From assembly GCF_002975205.1 (NCBI RefSeq), contig NZ_PCOC01000001.1, positions 1,736,001 through 1,800,000 of the forward strand: DNA of 64,000 nt, written 5' to 3'. The stretch comes from Ochrobactrum vermis. Lineage in GTDB: Bacteria > Pseudomonadota > Alphaproteobacteria > Rhizobiales > Rhizobiaceae. Both the position numbers and the translations under genes were made by a program. Positions within the stretch are counted from its first letter, which is position 1, and the number at the start of each line of letters is the position of its first letter. This document shows, one piece after another, positions 33,784 to 42,915 of this stretch. Under the pieces are notes generated by a model, which saw nothing but the letters and a program-made list of their open reading frames with translations, did no database searches and was not told where the DNA came from.

Positions 33784-36327
33784 ATGTCTGACTTTCCCGA
33801 CGATATGCCGTTTTTCGGCGATGACGACGCTCCGGCAGGCCGCACACCTGCTCCCGGGGGCATTGCCGCACGTGCCATGGCGGCACGCAACCAGCAACGC
33901 GGCGAGCCCGATTATCTGAAAGGGCTGAATCCCGAACAGCGTCAGGCCGTCCTGACGACCGAAGGTCCCGTTCTTGTGCTCGCCGGTGCGGGAACCGGCA
34001 AGACGCGCGTTCTGACGACGCGTATCGCCCATATTCTGACGACCGGTCTTGCCTATCCAAGCCAGATTCTCGCCGTGACTTTTACGAACAAGGCCGCGCG
34101 CGAAATGAAAGAGCGTATCGGCCATCTGGTCGGCGGTGCCGTGGAAGGGATGCCGTGGCTTGGCACGTTCCATTCGATCGGCGTCAAGCTTTTGCGTCGA
34201 CATGCGGAACTCGTAAATCTGACATCGGATTTCACAATCCTCGACACCGATGACGTGATCCGCCTTATCAAGCAACTTATCCAGGCTGAAGGCCTTGATG
34301 ATAAGCGCTGGCCGGCGCGCACCTTCGCCAATATGATCGACGGGTGGAAGAATAAGGGCTTTGGTCCTTCCGATATTCCTGAAGGCGATGCGCGCTCGTT
34401 CGGCAACGGCAAAGGTCGCGAGCTTTATCAGGCCTATCAGGAGCGCCTGCGCACGCTGAACGCCTGCGATTTCGGCGATCTTCTGTTGCATCCGATCCGC
34501 ATCTTCCGCAACCATCCGGATATCCTGCGCGAGTATCACGCGAAGTTCCGTTACATTCTCGTGGACGAGTATCAGGATACCAACACCGCGCAATATCTCT
34601 GGCTGCGCCTGCTCGCACAAAGACCGCAGGCAAAAGGTACGGCTCCCGCACCATTTTCGGCAGACGGCCAGCAGGCCCGAACCGGCGCGACCGAGAACAG
34701 ACTGGCACAGGTTAATCTCTGCTGCGTTGGCGATGACGATCAGTCGATCTACGGCTGGCGTGGCGCCGAGGTGGACAACATCCTGCGCTTCGACAAGGAC
34801 TTTCCGGGCGCCGTTGTCATCAAGCTTGAGCGCAACTACCGCTCGACCGCGCATATTCTGGGGACTGCGGCACATCTGATTGCACACAATGAAGGTCGCC
34901 TCGGCAAGACGCTTTTCACAGAAGCGCCAAACCCCGACGATCCGAAAGTCAAAATCCACGCCGCGTGGGATTCGGAAGAGGAGGCCCGTGCTGTCGGCGA
35001 GGCCATCGAGCAAGCCCAGCGTCAGGGGCACCTCCTCAACAACATGGCGATCCTCGTCCGCGCCTCCTTCCAGATGCGCGAGTTCGAAGATCGGTTTGTC
35101 ACTCTCGGCCTCAATTATCGCGTCATCGGCGGCCCACGCTTCTACGAGCGTCTCGAAATCCGCGACGCGATGGCATATCTGCGCGTCGTCGCACAACCGG
35201 CCGACGATCTGGCACTGGAGCGCATCATCAACACGCCGAAGCGTGGTCTGGGTGAAGCGGCGATCCGGCAGATCCATGATTATGCGCGCGCGAGAGAGAT
35301 TTCCATGTTCGCCGCTGCATGCGATCTCGTCGAAACGGAAGAACTGAAGCCGAAGCCACGCTCCGCCCTGCGCGAAGTGGTCGAGAATTTCCTGCGCTGG
35401 CAGTCTTTGATCGACAACACGCCGCATACGGAACTGGCTGAAACCATTCTGGATGAATCCGGCTATACGGCCATGTGGCAGAACGACAAATCGGCGGAAG
35501 CACCGGGCCGACTTGAAAACCTCAAGGAACTGATCCGGTCCATGGAGGAATATGAAAGCCTGCGTGGATTCCTCGAGCACGTCGCGCTCGTCATGGATGC
35601 CGAGAAGAACGAAGATATGGATGCCGTCAACATCATGACGCTGCATTCGGCCAAAGGTCTGGAATTTGAAACCGTCTTCCTTCCCGGATGGGAAGAAGGC
35701 TTGTTTCCGCACCAGCGCGCGCTCGATGAAGGCGGACGTTCCGGCCTTGAGGAAGAACGCCGCCTTGCTTATGTCGGCGTAACGCGCGCCAAGAAAAACC
35801 TGCATATCTGGTTCGTGTCCAACCGGCGCATTCACGGCATGTGGCAATCGACCATTCCCTCCCGTTTTCTGGAAGAACTGCCGGAAGCCCACGTGGAAGT
35901 GGCTGAACTGGAAGGCAATTACGGTGGTTATGGCGGCGGCTATGGACAGTCCCGCTTCGACAAGGCCGACCCGTTCCAGAATTCTTATTCAACGCCCGGC
36001 TGGCAGCGTGCGCAGCAGAACCGTTCCGACGCCACGCGCAACAATTGGGGCTCGCGCTCCGGTAGCCGTGTTGAGCGTATCGGTTATGGCGAGACCGATT
36101 CCGGTTTCGGCGCCGGACGAGGTTCTGTGAAGGGACGCACAATAGACGGTGAACTGGTAGCGAAATCGGTGGCCGACAAGCCATCAGCCTTCAAGATCGG
36201 CGACCGTGTGTTCCATCTGAAGTTCGGCAACGGCAAAATCTCCGCCATCGACGGTAACAAGCTGACAATAGATTTCGACAAGGCCGGACAGAAGCGCGTT
36301 CTCGATAGCTTCGTCCAACCAATCTAG
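33784..36327 (+). CDS. uvrD: DNA helicase II UvrD/PcrA
   Basis: An 847-residue superfamily 1A helicase that unwinds DNA 3' to 5' in nucleotide excision and mismatch repair. Walker A GAGTGKTR with K73, Walker B LVDEYQDTNTAQYLWL, motif III GDDDQSIYGWRGA, motif IV LERNYRS, motif V NIMTLHSAKGLEFETVF and motif VI AYVGVTRAKK are all intact. An N-terminal acidic leader of about 45 residues precedes the helicase fold, and the C-terminal end holds a Gly/Tyr-rich linker plus a Tudor-like domain with FKIGDRVFHLKFGNGKI, as in PcrA. It follows the kinase-like gene by 58 bases. Confidence 0.95.
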   Translation: MSDFPDDMPFFGDDDAPAGRTPAPGGIAARAMAARNQQRGEPDYLKGLNPEQRQAVLTTEGPVLVLAGAGTGKTRVLTTRIAHILTTGLAYPSQILAVTFTNKAAREMKERIGHLVGGAVEGMPWLGTFHSIGVKLLRRHAELVNLTSDFTILDTDDVIRLIKQLIQAEGLDDKRWPARTFANMIDGWKNKGFGPSDIPEGDARSFGNGKGRELYQAYQERLRTLNACDFGDLLLHPIRIFRNHPDILREYHAKFRYILVDEYQDTNTAQYLWLRLLAQRPQAKGTAPAPFSADGQQARTGATENRLAQVNLCCVGDDDQSIYGWRGAEVDNILRFDKDFPGAVVIKLERNYRSTAHILGTAAHLIAHNEGRLGKTLFTEAPNPDDPKVKIHAAWDSEEEARAVGEAIEQAQRQGHLLNNMAILVRASFQMREFEDRFVTLGLNYRVIGGPRFYERLEIRDAMAYLRVVAQPADDLALERIINTPKRGLGEAAIRQIHDYARAREISMFAAACDLVETEELKPKPRSALREVVENFLRWQSLIDNTPHTELAETILDESGYTAMWQNDKSAEAPGRLENLKELIRSMEEYESLRGFLEHVALVMDAEKNEDMDAVNIMTLHSAKGLEFETVFLPGWEEGLFPHQRALDEGGRSGLEEERRLAYVGVTRAKKNLHIWFVSNRRIHGMWQSTIPSRFLEELPEAHVEVAELEGNYGGYGGGYGQSRFDKADPFQNSYSTPGWQRAQQNRSDATRNNWGSRSGSRVERIGYGETDSGFGAGRGSVKGRTIDGELVAKSVADKPSAFKIGDRVFHLKFGNGKISAIDGNKLTIDFDKAGQKRVLDSFVQPI

Positions 36328-36361
36328 ATTATCGTCCCAATGAAGGATCGGGGCAGCCGGA

Positions 36362-36859
36362 TTATTCCGGCTTGCCCTTCGCCCACGTAACATCACCCTT
36401 ATAAAGCGGCACGGTTGAAAGCGACGTCTTCGCTGAACCGTCCTGGACCTGTGTTGCATGTGCGAGATAAAGCAGCGTGTTGTTTGTCTTGTCGTATATG
36501 CGCGTGATGACAAGCTTCTTCCAGATCAGACTGGTACGTTCGGAGAAAACCCGCTCTCCACCCTTGCCGAGATTGATATCACTAATTGTGACCGGCCCCG
36601 TCTGTTCGCATGAAATGGAAGCATTGGACGGGTCCTCGAACCAGTTGCCCTTTTGCAGCCGGTCGATCATGCCGCGCGAGAACGACGCCAGATGACAGGT
36701 TACGCCCTGCACTTTAGGGTCTTGGACCGCATCAATGACAATATCATTTCCAAGCCAATCGACGCCAACCTTGCCAACTTCTTCTGCAGGGGCCGCCGAA
36801 GCAGCAACGACCAGCATGGGAGCAAGCAAACAACCGGCAAAGCGCTTCATTCCGACCAT
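36362..36859 (-). CDS. creA: CreA family protein
   Basis: A 165-residue protein with a signal peptide (about 1-25, AAPAEE cleavage region) followed by the CreA domain: VGKVGVDWLGNDIVIDAVQD, VQGVTCHLASFSRG and YDKTNNTLLYLAHA. It is probably periplasmic. CreA is a small conserved protein of unknown function named for its place near E. coli creBCD; here no creBCD genes are nearby. ATG 36859 has GGAGG nine bases upstream; the ATG three codons later is a second option. It is convergent with uvrD. Confidence 0.88.
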   Translation of the reverse strand: MVGMKRFAGCLLAPMLVVAASAAPAEEVGKVGVDWLGNDIVIDAVQDPKVQGVTCHLASFSRGMIDRLQKGNWFEDPSNASISCEQTGPVTISDINLGKGGERVFSERTSLIWKKLVITRIYDKTNNTLLYLAHATQVQDGSAKTSLSTVPLYKGDVTWAKGKPE

Positions 36860-36934
36860 ATCTTCCAGCCTCCAGAACTACTGTGATGCGAAGGTGGGCA
36901 ACCAATTGCGACTTTGCAAGAGCCGGATTTAGCA

Positions 36935-36981
36935 CGCATCTTGTCCGAGAACCGTTTCACATTTTTCGGGATGCGCTTTTA
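36935..36981. repeat. Palindromic intergenic repeat, copy B
   Basis: The core TCCGAGAACCGTTTCACATT and then TTTCGGGATGCGCT match copy A and, on the other strand, copy C at 38896. The right end includes the TAA stop (36979-36981) of the hexapeptide acetyltransferase gene. Confidence 0.72.
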
Positions 36982-37611
36982 GCCGCCCCACTTTTCAAGA
37001 AACGTTTCAATTTCCAGCGTCTGGATATCGGGAACGGCTTCATAGAGCTTTTCCACCGACCAATTCCACCAAGCCAGCTCCAATAGCCGATCTATGATGG
37101 CGTTATCGAAACGCTTGCGAATGAAACGGGCGGGAACGCCGCCGACCACATGATAGGGTGGCACGTCCTTCGTTACGACCGCATTCGCGCCAATCACAGC
37201 ACCATGACCAATCTGAACGCCCGGTGTGATGACCGCGCCGTGGCCGATCCATACATCGTTGCCGATGACCACACGCTGTTCCTGACGCCTTGCCCGGAAC
37301 TCTCCATCAACGCCCAGATAACGAAAATACTCATTCGGCCGATAGCTGACCTTATGCGTCGTCAGTCGCTCCATCGGATGTTCGAGCGCGTTGATGCGGG
37401 CATTCGCGGCGATGGAACAAAACTTGCCGATTTCGGCATAGATTCCCTCACCGTTACGCTCGAAATAAGTGAAATCACCGACTATGACCTCACGAAGAAT
37501 CACCCGCTCGCCGATGTCGGCATACCGCCCCAGTTTGACGGATTTCAGCTGCGCCGTAGAATGAATGCGCGGTTCGCTGTTCTGGAAACGAAGATCATCG
37601 GACGACGCCAT
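36979..37611 (-). CDS. Hexapeptide-repeat acetyltransferase (DapH/CatB/Xat-like)
   Basis: A 210-residue left-handed beta-helix enzyme. Hexapeptide repeats run from about residue 20 to 160, with [16 protein letters not shown], the histidine-bearing EHPMERLT and [17 protein letters not shown], ending with [13 protein letters not shown]. It resembles the hexapeptide transferases found in phosphonate gene clusters and the CatB/Vat group, but no phosphonate genes are here, so a different substrate (a sugar or surface glycan) is likely. It lies 54 bases after the Stealth gene on the same strand, and both are flanked by inverted repeat copies. The stop codon is inside repeat copy B. Confidence 0.82.
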   Translation of the reverse strand: MASSDDLRFQNSEPRIHSTAQLKSVKLGRYADIGERVILREVIVGDFTYFERNGEGIYAEIGKFCSIAANARINALEHPMERLTTHKVSYRPNEYFRYLGVDGEFRARRQEQRVVIGNDVWIGHGAVITPGVQIGHGAVIGANAVVTKDVPPYHVVGGVPARFIRKRFDNAIIDRLLELAWWNWSVEKLYEAVPDIQTLEIETFLEKWGG

Positions 37612-37665
37612 TGAAAACTCACCTCAAGCATTCCCTGCTACACGACGAAGCCCGGAACGCCCGAG

Positions 37666-38703
37666 CTACGCCGCCGCCTGCGAACCATTTTCCCCATGGG
37701 AAAGGTATGCCTTGATAACATCCGGCAGAACATCGTCAAACTTCGCAATCAGAGTCTGGTGAACCTGTGCACGGAACACAGGATCGAAACGCTCAAAACC
37801 TTGCACGCAACCGAAAGGGGCTGCACCAGTTTTAATCGCCTCCAGTTCTTCTACCCAATGCCTGGACTGAACAAAATCCAGATAAGCCAATTCCCGCGCA
37901 GGTCGCACAGAGGCCTTGTGCCGCAAAATCTCGAGATGATTGGCAAGAGCGACGGTATTGAACTGTTCAATATCCCGATACCGGAAACTGACCTGTCGAT
38001 TCAGGACATCGGGTCTTTCAGCAAAGAAAGCTGCCAGCGTGCTGCGCCGCAATGGATGCGGATGATGATGGATCGACATGAAGCGGTCTTTCATGCCGGC
38101 GGTTGAGGCGCCTTTCCATTGAGCCAAGCGGAATTTCGGGAACGTATATTCGTACCGCGATATCTTCCCGAGCAGACGACGCAGCTTGTATTTCCAACGA
38201 GTATTCTCAGGCCGCACCCAATCGCCGTGCAGGACAGGACACTCATTCTCATAAAGATCGGATATTGTCAGCGGTGCATTCACGAAGAAATCGTCGTTGG
38301 AATAGATAAAATGCTCCGACAATCCGGGTATCCGCCACATGGCGCCTTCGATTGCCCGCGCATTGAACGACGGGCGGGCAGCCGGCAAACCTTCAAAAAT
38401 GTCATCATGCGATACAATCTGGATGAAGGAAGAATCGCATTTCCCCTCATTTTTGAAGGCATCGAGAAAGCGCGGCTTCTGATGATCGGTGATGATGAAA
38501 ATGCGCCTGATGAACGGCGCGAATTTGAGGACGGAAGCGATGTTATAGTAGATCTCGCCATTATCGAGATAGCGTTCGCTCGTTACGGCTTCGAAATGCG
38601 TACGATCGGAATCAGGCGCGAATTTTTTTCTGGCAGCCATATGCGCAGGGTCCTGCCCATCGACCCATGCGATTACGTAATCGACGTCCACTATAAATCT
38701 CAC
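37666..38703 (-). CDS. Stealth-family capsular polysaccharide phosphotransferase
   Basis: A 345-residue protein with the conserved Stealth regions: CR1 DVDYVIAWVDGQDPAH near the N-terminus, CR2 RYLDNGEIYYNIASVLKF with IRRIFIITDHQKPRFL after it, an acidic YSNDDFFVNAPL and the CR3 region around SIHHHPHPLRRSTLAAFF. Stealth proteins transfer sugar phosphates onto surface polysaccharides and help hide bacteria from host defences. Start: the frame opens with GTG at 38703 and the CR1 motif begins at about residue 6, with no clear ribosome site, so the start is uncertain. It precedes the acetyltransferase gene; the two form a small surface-glycan unit. Confidence 0.86.
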   Translation of the reverse strand: MRFIVDVDYVIAWVDGQDPAHMAARKKFAPDSDRTHFEAVTSERYLDNGEIYYNIASVLKFAPFIRRIFIITDHQKPRFLDAFKNEGKCDSSFIQIVSHDDIFEGLPAARPSFNARAIEGAMWRIPGLSEHFIYSNDDFFVNAPLTISDLYENECPVLHGDWVRPENTRWKYKLRRLLGKISRYEYTFPKFRLAQWKGASTAGMKDRFMSIHHHPHPLRRSTLAAFFAERPDVLNRQVSFRYRDIEQFNTVALANHLEILRHKASVRPARELAYLDFVQSRHWVEELEAIKTGAAPFGCVQGFERFDPVFRAQVHQTLIAKFDDVLPDVIKAYLSHGENGSQAAA

Positions 38704-39114
38704 AAGAAATTGCAGTTTTATGATGGAAATATATCAGTTCAACTGACCATGCAAAATGAAAGAATGGGGAATTCGTTCAACTTTGGTCATGCATGAGCGG
38801 CATAAGCCCTGTACTCAATGATAGGTCAGCTCACCACGCGACAAATAGTCAAAAGTTTCAGAAATTATTGAAAACTGAGCAAATGGTCGTACATTAAAGC
38901 GCATCCTGAAAACTGTGAAACGGATTTCGGACAAGATGTATGTGAAAACAAACAGTTAGAGCGGAAATCTGATTGAATCAGACCCGTGCGCTAACACCAC
39001 GCTCTTCATGGTGGCAGGATGCGGCTATATCGACGGTTCTGCAGGGCATAAAGAAAAGATAGGTTGTTGAGCAGCGCTTTAAACGCGCGTTCGGAAATTC
39101 AAGGCTGACTGGAC
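38704..39114. other. Gap between the Stealth gene and the Sco gene
   Basis: No gene seen. It holds repeat copy C (38896-38938), then TTAGAGCGG (38956-38964) and a short palindrome TCTGATT, G, AATCAGA at about 38968-38982. The left part is more A/T-rich than the neighbourhood. The promoters for the leftward Stealth gene and the rightward Sco gene should lie here. Confidence 0.5.
38896..38938. repeat. Palindromic intergenic repeat, copy C
   Basis: On the minus strand it reads CATCTTGTCCGAAATCCGTT, then TCACAGTTTTCAGGATGCGC and TTT, which matches copy B in opposite orientation. The region to about 38965 continues with AACAGTTAGAGCGG, similar to the sequence at the end of copy E. Confidence 0.7.
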
Positions 39115-39705
39115 ATGAAAAAATTTCTGCCCATCTTCATCATCGCCTTTATCGTCGTCATCGTCGGCGCTGCTGGGCTCAACCTTTTCCGCGACAAGCA
39201 GGCGGCGAAAGAACCCTTCGGCGGGCCGCTTAACCTCGTGACCATGGATGGAACACCCTTCACAGAGAAGGATCTGCGCGCCGCGCCGGCAGCTATCTTC
39301 TTCGGCTTTACGCACTGTCCAGACGTCTGTCCCACCACGCTCTACGAGCTGGATGGCTGGCTGAAGCAGCTTGGGCCGGAAGGCAGTGACATCAAAGCTT
39401 ATTTCATCACCGTCGACCCGGAACGAGACACCCAAGAAGTCATGAAGACCTATGTCGGCAATGTTTCTGACCGCATCATCGGTGTTACCGGCACACCGCA
39501 GAATATCGCCGATATGGTCAAGTCCTACCACGTCTATGCCAAGAAGGTTCCGGGCGAAGATGGCGAATATACGATGGACCATACGGCATCGGTATTTCTG
39601 CTCGACAAGGGCGGTCGTTTCCGCAGCACCATCGCCTATCAGGAGAACCCGGATACGGCTCTGGAAAAGTTGAAGAATCTGGCCAAAGGCGCTGCAAACG
39701 GTTAA
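39115..39705 (+). CDS. SCO1/SenC/PrrC family copper chaperone
   Basis: A 196-residue protein with one N-terminal membrane helix (about 5-23) and a thioredoxin-like domain. The copper ligands C68 and C72 are in GFTHCPDVCPTTLYEL, and the third ligand His is in YTMDHTASVFLLD. Sco proteins insert copper into the CuA site of cytochrome c oxidase or act as redox sensors. It is anchored with the domain in the periplasm. It is followed by prmA with 59 bases between. Confidence 0.9.
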   Translation: MKKFLPIFIIAFIVVIVGAAGLNLFRDKQAAKEPFGGPLNLVTMDGTPFTEKDLRAAPAAIFFGFTHCPDVCPTTLYELDGWLKQLGPEGSDIKAYFITVDPERDTQEVMKTYVGNVSDRIIGVTGTPQNIADMVKSYHVYAKKVPGEDGEYTMDHTASVFLLDKGGRFRSTIAYQENPDTALEKLKNLAKGAANG

Positions 39706-39718
39706 GTAAGGCCTCCGA

Positions 39719-39754
39719 AGCATTTCCAACGGGAATGCGTCAAAGATAGAGAGC
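39719..39754. repeat. Degenerate palindromic repeat
   Basis: AGCATTTCCAACGGGAATGC and GTCAAAGATAGAGAGC resemble the two ends of copy D (AGAGCATTTCCAGC ... GATAGAGCGG) with the core lost. It fills most of the Sco-prmA spacer. Confidence 0.45.
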
Positions 39755-39764
39755 TTTTTACTTC

Positions 39765-40622
39765 ATGGCCCAGTCACGACTTTTCTTTTCGGCGGATAAG
39801 GCGGAAGCCGAGCGCGTCTACAACATTCTCGAACAATCTTTCGAGGAAGACGGCTTCCCCATCGCTATCACCGAGATCGATGAAGACCGGCAGATTTTCG
39901 AAGTTTCGGTCTATGTTGAGAACGATGCCGATGACGTCGCCAGGCGGATCGATGCGCTGGTAGGGCCGAATATTTTCGCCGTTGAGGAACTGCCAGACAT
40001 CGATTGGGTCACGCATTCACTAGAAGGGCTGAAACCAGTGAGAGCTGGACATTTCTTTGTCCATGGCTCGCACGACCGCGACAAGATTGAAGCCGGCGAC
40101 ATCCCCATTGAAATCGATGCCGGTCTTGCCTTCGGTACCGGCCATCACGGAACGACGGCAGGATGCCTCGAGCTGATCGAGGAAACCGTCACCAACGAAC
40201 ATCCGACCAATGCGCTTGATCTTGGCACCGGCAGCGCAGTTCTCGCCATCGCCATCGCCAAGCTTGCTCCGATTCCGGTATTGGCTACCGATATCGATCC
40301 CATTGCCGTCACGGTCGCTGCCGAAAACGCCGCCAAGAACGGTGTGGCAGAACATGTCGTCACCGCAACGGCAGAAGGTTTCGGCCACTCAATCTTCCGT
40401 TCGTATTCGCCATTCGACCTGATCGTCGCCAACATTCTTGCCAATCCGCTTATCGAGCTTGCGCCTTCCCTCAAGGAGCATCTGGCATCCGGCGGTTCCA
40501 TCATTCTTTCGGGAATACTTGACAGTCAGCACGATGCGGTGCTCGCTGCCTATCAGGCACAGGGACTCACCCATCAAAAGACGTTGCATCGCGAAGGTTG
40601 GGTGGCCATTCACCTGAAATAG
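39765..40622 (+). CDS. prmA: Ribosomal protein L11 methyltransferase
   Basis: A 285-residue SAM-dependent methyltransferase that trimethylates ribosomal protein L11. An N-terminal substrate-recognition domain (about 1-100) is followed by a Rossmann domain with the SAM motif [17 protein letters not shown], the acidic ATDIDPIAV, and the [13 protein letters not shown] motif. The length is normal. It starts 59 bases after the Sco gene; the TAG stop (40620-40622) begins palindromic repeat copy D. Confidence 0.93.
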   Translation: MAQSRLFFSADKAEAERVYNILEQSFEEDGFPIAITEIDEDRQIFEVSVYVENDADDVARRIDALVGPNIFAVEELPDIDWVTHSLEGLKPVRAGHFFVHGSHDRDKIEAGDIPIEIDAGLAFGTGHHGTTAGCLELIEETVTNEHPTNALDLGTGSAVLAIAIAKLAPIPVLATDIDPIAVTVAAENAAKNGVAEHVVTATAEGFGHSIFRSYSPFDLIVANILANPLIELAPSLKEHLASGGSIILSGILDSQHDAVLAAYQAQGLTHQKTLHREGWVAIHLK

Positions 40623-40721
40623 AGCATTTCCAGCAAAAGTGCGAAGCGGTTTTGCGTCGGGTAATGCGTAAGATAATGAGATAGAGCGGTTTACGATTCC
40701 GTTTTAACCAAAACCGCTCTA
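40620..40721. repeat. Palindromic repeat, copy D, with a strong hairpin
   Basis: TAGAGCATTTCCAGCAAAAG, then TGCGAAGCGGTTTTGCGTCG, begins at the prmA stop and matches copy E at 49678. A second element inside, TAGAGCGGTTT (40682-40692), pairs perfectly over 11 bases with AAACCGCTCTA (40711-40721). No T run follows, so a terminator role is possible but weak. Confidence 0.75.
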
Positions 40722-40770
40722 GCAGGCCGTATAGACCACGGCATATTCCTGTTTTGAGCGAGTTACATCT

Positions 40771-42609
40771 ATGGCTTTTCAGAATTTCGACGTCACCACA
40801 AATCCGGCCAACGGCGGCCCACGTGTTGCAAAGCTACGTGCGAAGATGGCCGAACTTGGCCTCGACGGCTTTCTGGTTCCCAGGGCGGACGAACATCAGG
40901 GCGAATATGTTCCGCCCCATGCACAGCGTCTCGCCTGGCTGACCGGTTTCACCGGATCGGCCGGTGCCGCGCTCATTCTCAAGAACAGTGCCTATATCTT
41001 CGTTGACGGACGCTATGAACTGCAGGTTCGAGCCCAGACCGATCCAAAGATCTTTTCCTATGAAAGTCTGGTCACAAATCCCCCGGCTTCCTGGCTGGCA
41101 GAAAACGGCAAGGGCCTGAATATCGGCTTCGATCCTTGGCTCCATACCATTTCGGAAGCCCGCAGCTTACGCGAAGTGCTCGAAACTCTTGGCGGTCAGC
41201 TAGTTCCGGTCGAAATCAATCTCGTTGACACCGTATGGGACGACCAGCCCGAAGTACCGACGGCAGAGGTCACTATCCAGCCCGCCCGCTTCTCAGGCCA
41301 TGAAGCGGAAGACAAAATCAAGGAAATGCAGGCGACAGTTGCAGCAAGCGGTGCCAGCGCGACTGTCCTGACCGATCCGTCTTCAGTCGCATGGGTATTC
41401 AATATCCGCGGCAAGGACGTGTCCAACACGCCGCTTCCGCTCAGCTTTGCCATCATTCCTGCAAAGGGCGAACCAGAGCTTTTCATTGATGAACGCAAGC
41501 TCGCCATCGAACCGCGTGCTTATCTGACCCAACTTGCCAGTCTCTCGGCGCCTGCCGATCTGGAAGGGCACCTTAGTGCTCGGGCAGCCCAAAGTGCAGC
41601 CAAGGGCGAGAGCATTCTTCTCGACCCGATTCTCGCGGCTGAAAAACTTCGCCTCATTGTCATCAGCGCAGGCGGCAGCGTGATCGACGGCAAAGACCCT
41701 GCCCGTATTCCACGCGCAATCAAGAACAAGGCAGAGCTCGACGGCTCACGTGCGGCCCATGAGCGCGACGGCGTGGCGATGGTCAATTTCCTCTCATGGA
41801 TCGACGCCCAAAAGCCAGGCGCTATCGATGAAATCAGTGCAGCGCAGAAGCTGGAAGAAGCGCGCACAGATGCCGGGCGCGACTTCCAGATGCCACTGGA
41901 GGATATATCCTTCGACACGATCTCCGGTGCAGGGCCAAATGGCGCGATCATCCATTATCGCGTCAATACCGACACCAACAGAACGCTTGAAGATGGCGAG
42001 CTCTATCTGGTCGATTCCGGTGCACAGTATCGCGATGGTACGACTGACATCACCCGTACCGTGCCTATCGGCAAAGCCACAGCGGAGACGATCAAGGCAT
42101 TCACGCTCGTACTGAAAGGTGTGATCGCGATCACAACGGCCCGCTTCCCGAAAGGCACACGCGGGCAGGATATCGACGTTCTGGCGCGTATCGCGCTATG
42201 GAAACATGGTTTCGACTATGCGCACGGAACCGGCCATGGCGTCGGTTCCTACCTTTCGGTGCACGAAGGCCCGCAGAGCATTTCGAAGAAGGGTGCGCAG
42301 GAGCTGCTGCCGGGTATGATTCTTTCCAATGAACCGGGCTATTACAAACCCGATTCATTCGGCATCCGTATCGAAAACCTCATCATCGTCACCGAACCGG
42401 AAGTGCCGGAAGGCGGCGACATTCCGATGATGGGTTTCGAAACACTGACTTTCTGCCCTATCGACCGGCGCTTGATCGACAAGTCGCTTTTCACTCAAGA
42501 GGAAATCGACTGGTTGAATAGCTACCATCTCAGTGTGCGCGAGAAGCTGTCAGGCCATCTCAAGAACACTGAACGCCATTGGCTCGAAGCGGCAACCGCG
42601 CCGCTTTGA
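40771..42609 (+). CDS. pepP: Aminopeptidase P family (Xaa-Pro aminopeptidase)
   Basis: A 612-residue M24 metallopeptidase with the three-domain layout of the long aminopeptidase P group: two N-terminal creatinase-like domains (about 1-325) and the C-terminal pita-bread catalytic domain. The dinuclear metal ligands lie in LVDSGAQYRDGTTDITRT, HGTGHGVGSYLSVHEGP and SNEPGYYKPDSFGIRIEN. It removes N-terminal residues before proline. A short C-terminal tail ends the protein. It stands alone on the plus strand, preceded by repeat copy D. Confidence 0.92.
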   Translation: MAFQNFDVTTNPANGGPRVAKLRAKMAELGLDGFLVPRADEHQGEYVPPHAQRLAWLTGFTGSAGAALILKNSAYIFVDGRYELQVRAQTDPKIFSYESLVTNPPASWLAENGKGLNIGFDPWLHTISEARSLREVLETLGGQLVPVEINLVDTVWDDQPEVPTAEVTIQPARFSGHEAEDKIKEMQATVAASGASATVLTDPSSVAWVFNIRGKDVSNTPLPLSFAIIPAKGEPELFIDERKLAIEPRAYLTQLASLSAPADLEGHLSARAAQSAAKGESILLDPILAAEKLRLIVISAGGSVIDGKDPARIPRAIKNKAELDGSRAAHERDGVAMVNFLSWIDAQKPGAIDEISAAQKLEEARTDAGRDFQMPLEDISFDTISGAGPNGAIIHYRVNTDTNRTLEDGELYLVDSGAQYRDGTTDITRTVPIGKATAETIKAFTLVLKGVIAITTARFPKGTRGQDIDVLARIALWKHGFDYAHGTGHGVGSYLSVHEGPQSISKKGAQELLPGMILSNEPGYYKPDSFGIRIENLIIVTEPEVPEGGDIPMMGFETLTFCPIDRRLIDKSLFTQEEIDWLNSYHLSVREKLSGHLKNTERHWLEAATAPL

Positions 42610-42618
42610 TAAATGCCT

Positions 42619-42915
42619 TCATACCGTGAAATGGCGTAGCGTAATCAAAAGCGCTACGCCCGCAAAGAACATAGTCATCATGCTGAGCCGCAGCGAAAGC
42701 AGGATGCAGACCGCGAGCACAAGCAGCTCGCGCCAGCCGTGATCGGAAGCGGGCGCAGCCACAATGGCCGTCAGAACGGCCGCGGGCACGGCGTTGAGCA
42801 CCGCTTCCACCCGATAATGCACGTGGTTGAAGCGTGACAGGACCAGATGTCCACCAATACGGGTGAGATAAGTGCAGAGCGCGCCTGCGAGAATGATCCA
42901 GATCGTCGTGGACAT
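42619..42915 (-). CDS. azlD: AzlD family branched-chain amino acid exporter subunit
   Basis: A 98-residue protein with three or four hydrophobic helices, beginning WIILAGALCTYLTRIGGHLV and containing LNAVPAAVLTAIVAAP, typical of AzlD. It forms a two-part exporter with AzlC; in Bacillus subtilis this exports 4-azaleucine and relatives. Its ATG (42915) is directly adjacent to the azlC stop, without spacer, so the pair is co-translated. It is tail-to-tail with pepP (nine bases between). Confidence 0.88.
   Translation of the reverse strand: MSTTIWIILAGALCTYLTRIGGHLVLSRFNHVHYRVEAVLNAVPAAVLTAIVAAPASDHGWRELLVLAVCILLSLRLSMMTMFFAGVALLITLRHFTV

Noticed and set aside
33769..35892. A 707-codon open frame on the minus strand opposite uvrD
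   Set aside because: It is a shadow of the intact uvrD gene: the composition is unnatural, there is no family, and the uvrD motifs occupy the other strand.
36340..36372. Stem-loop near the uvrD and creA ends
   Set aside because: GGCA-GCCGGA pairs with its complement but most of the right arm is creA coding sequence and there is no T run; too weak to call a terminator.
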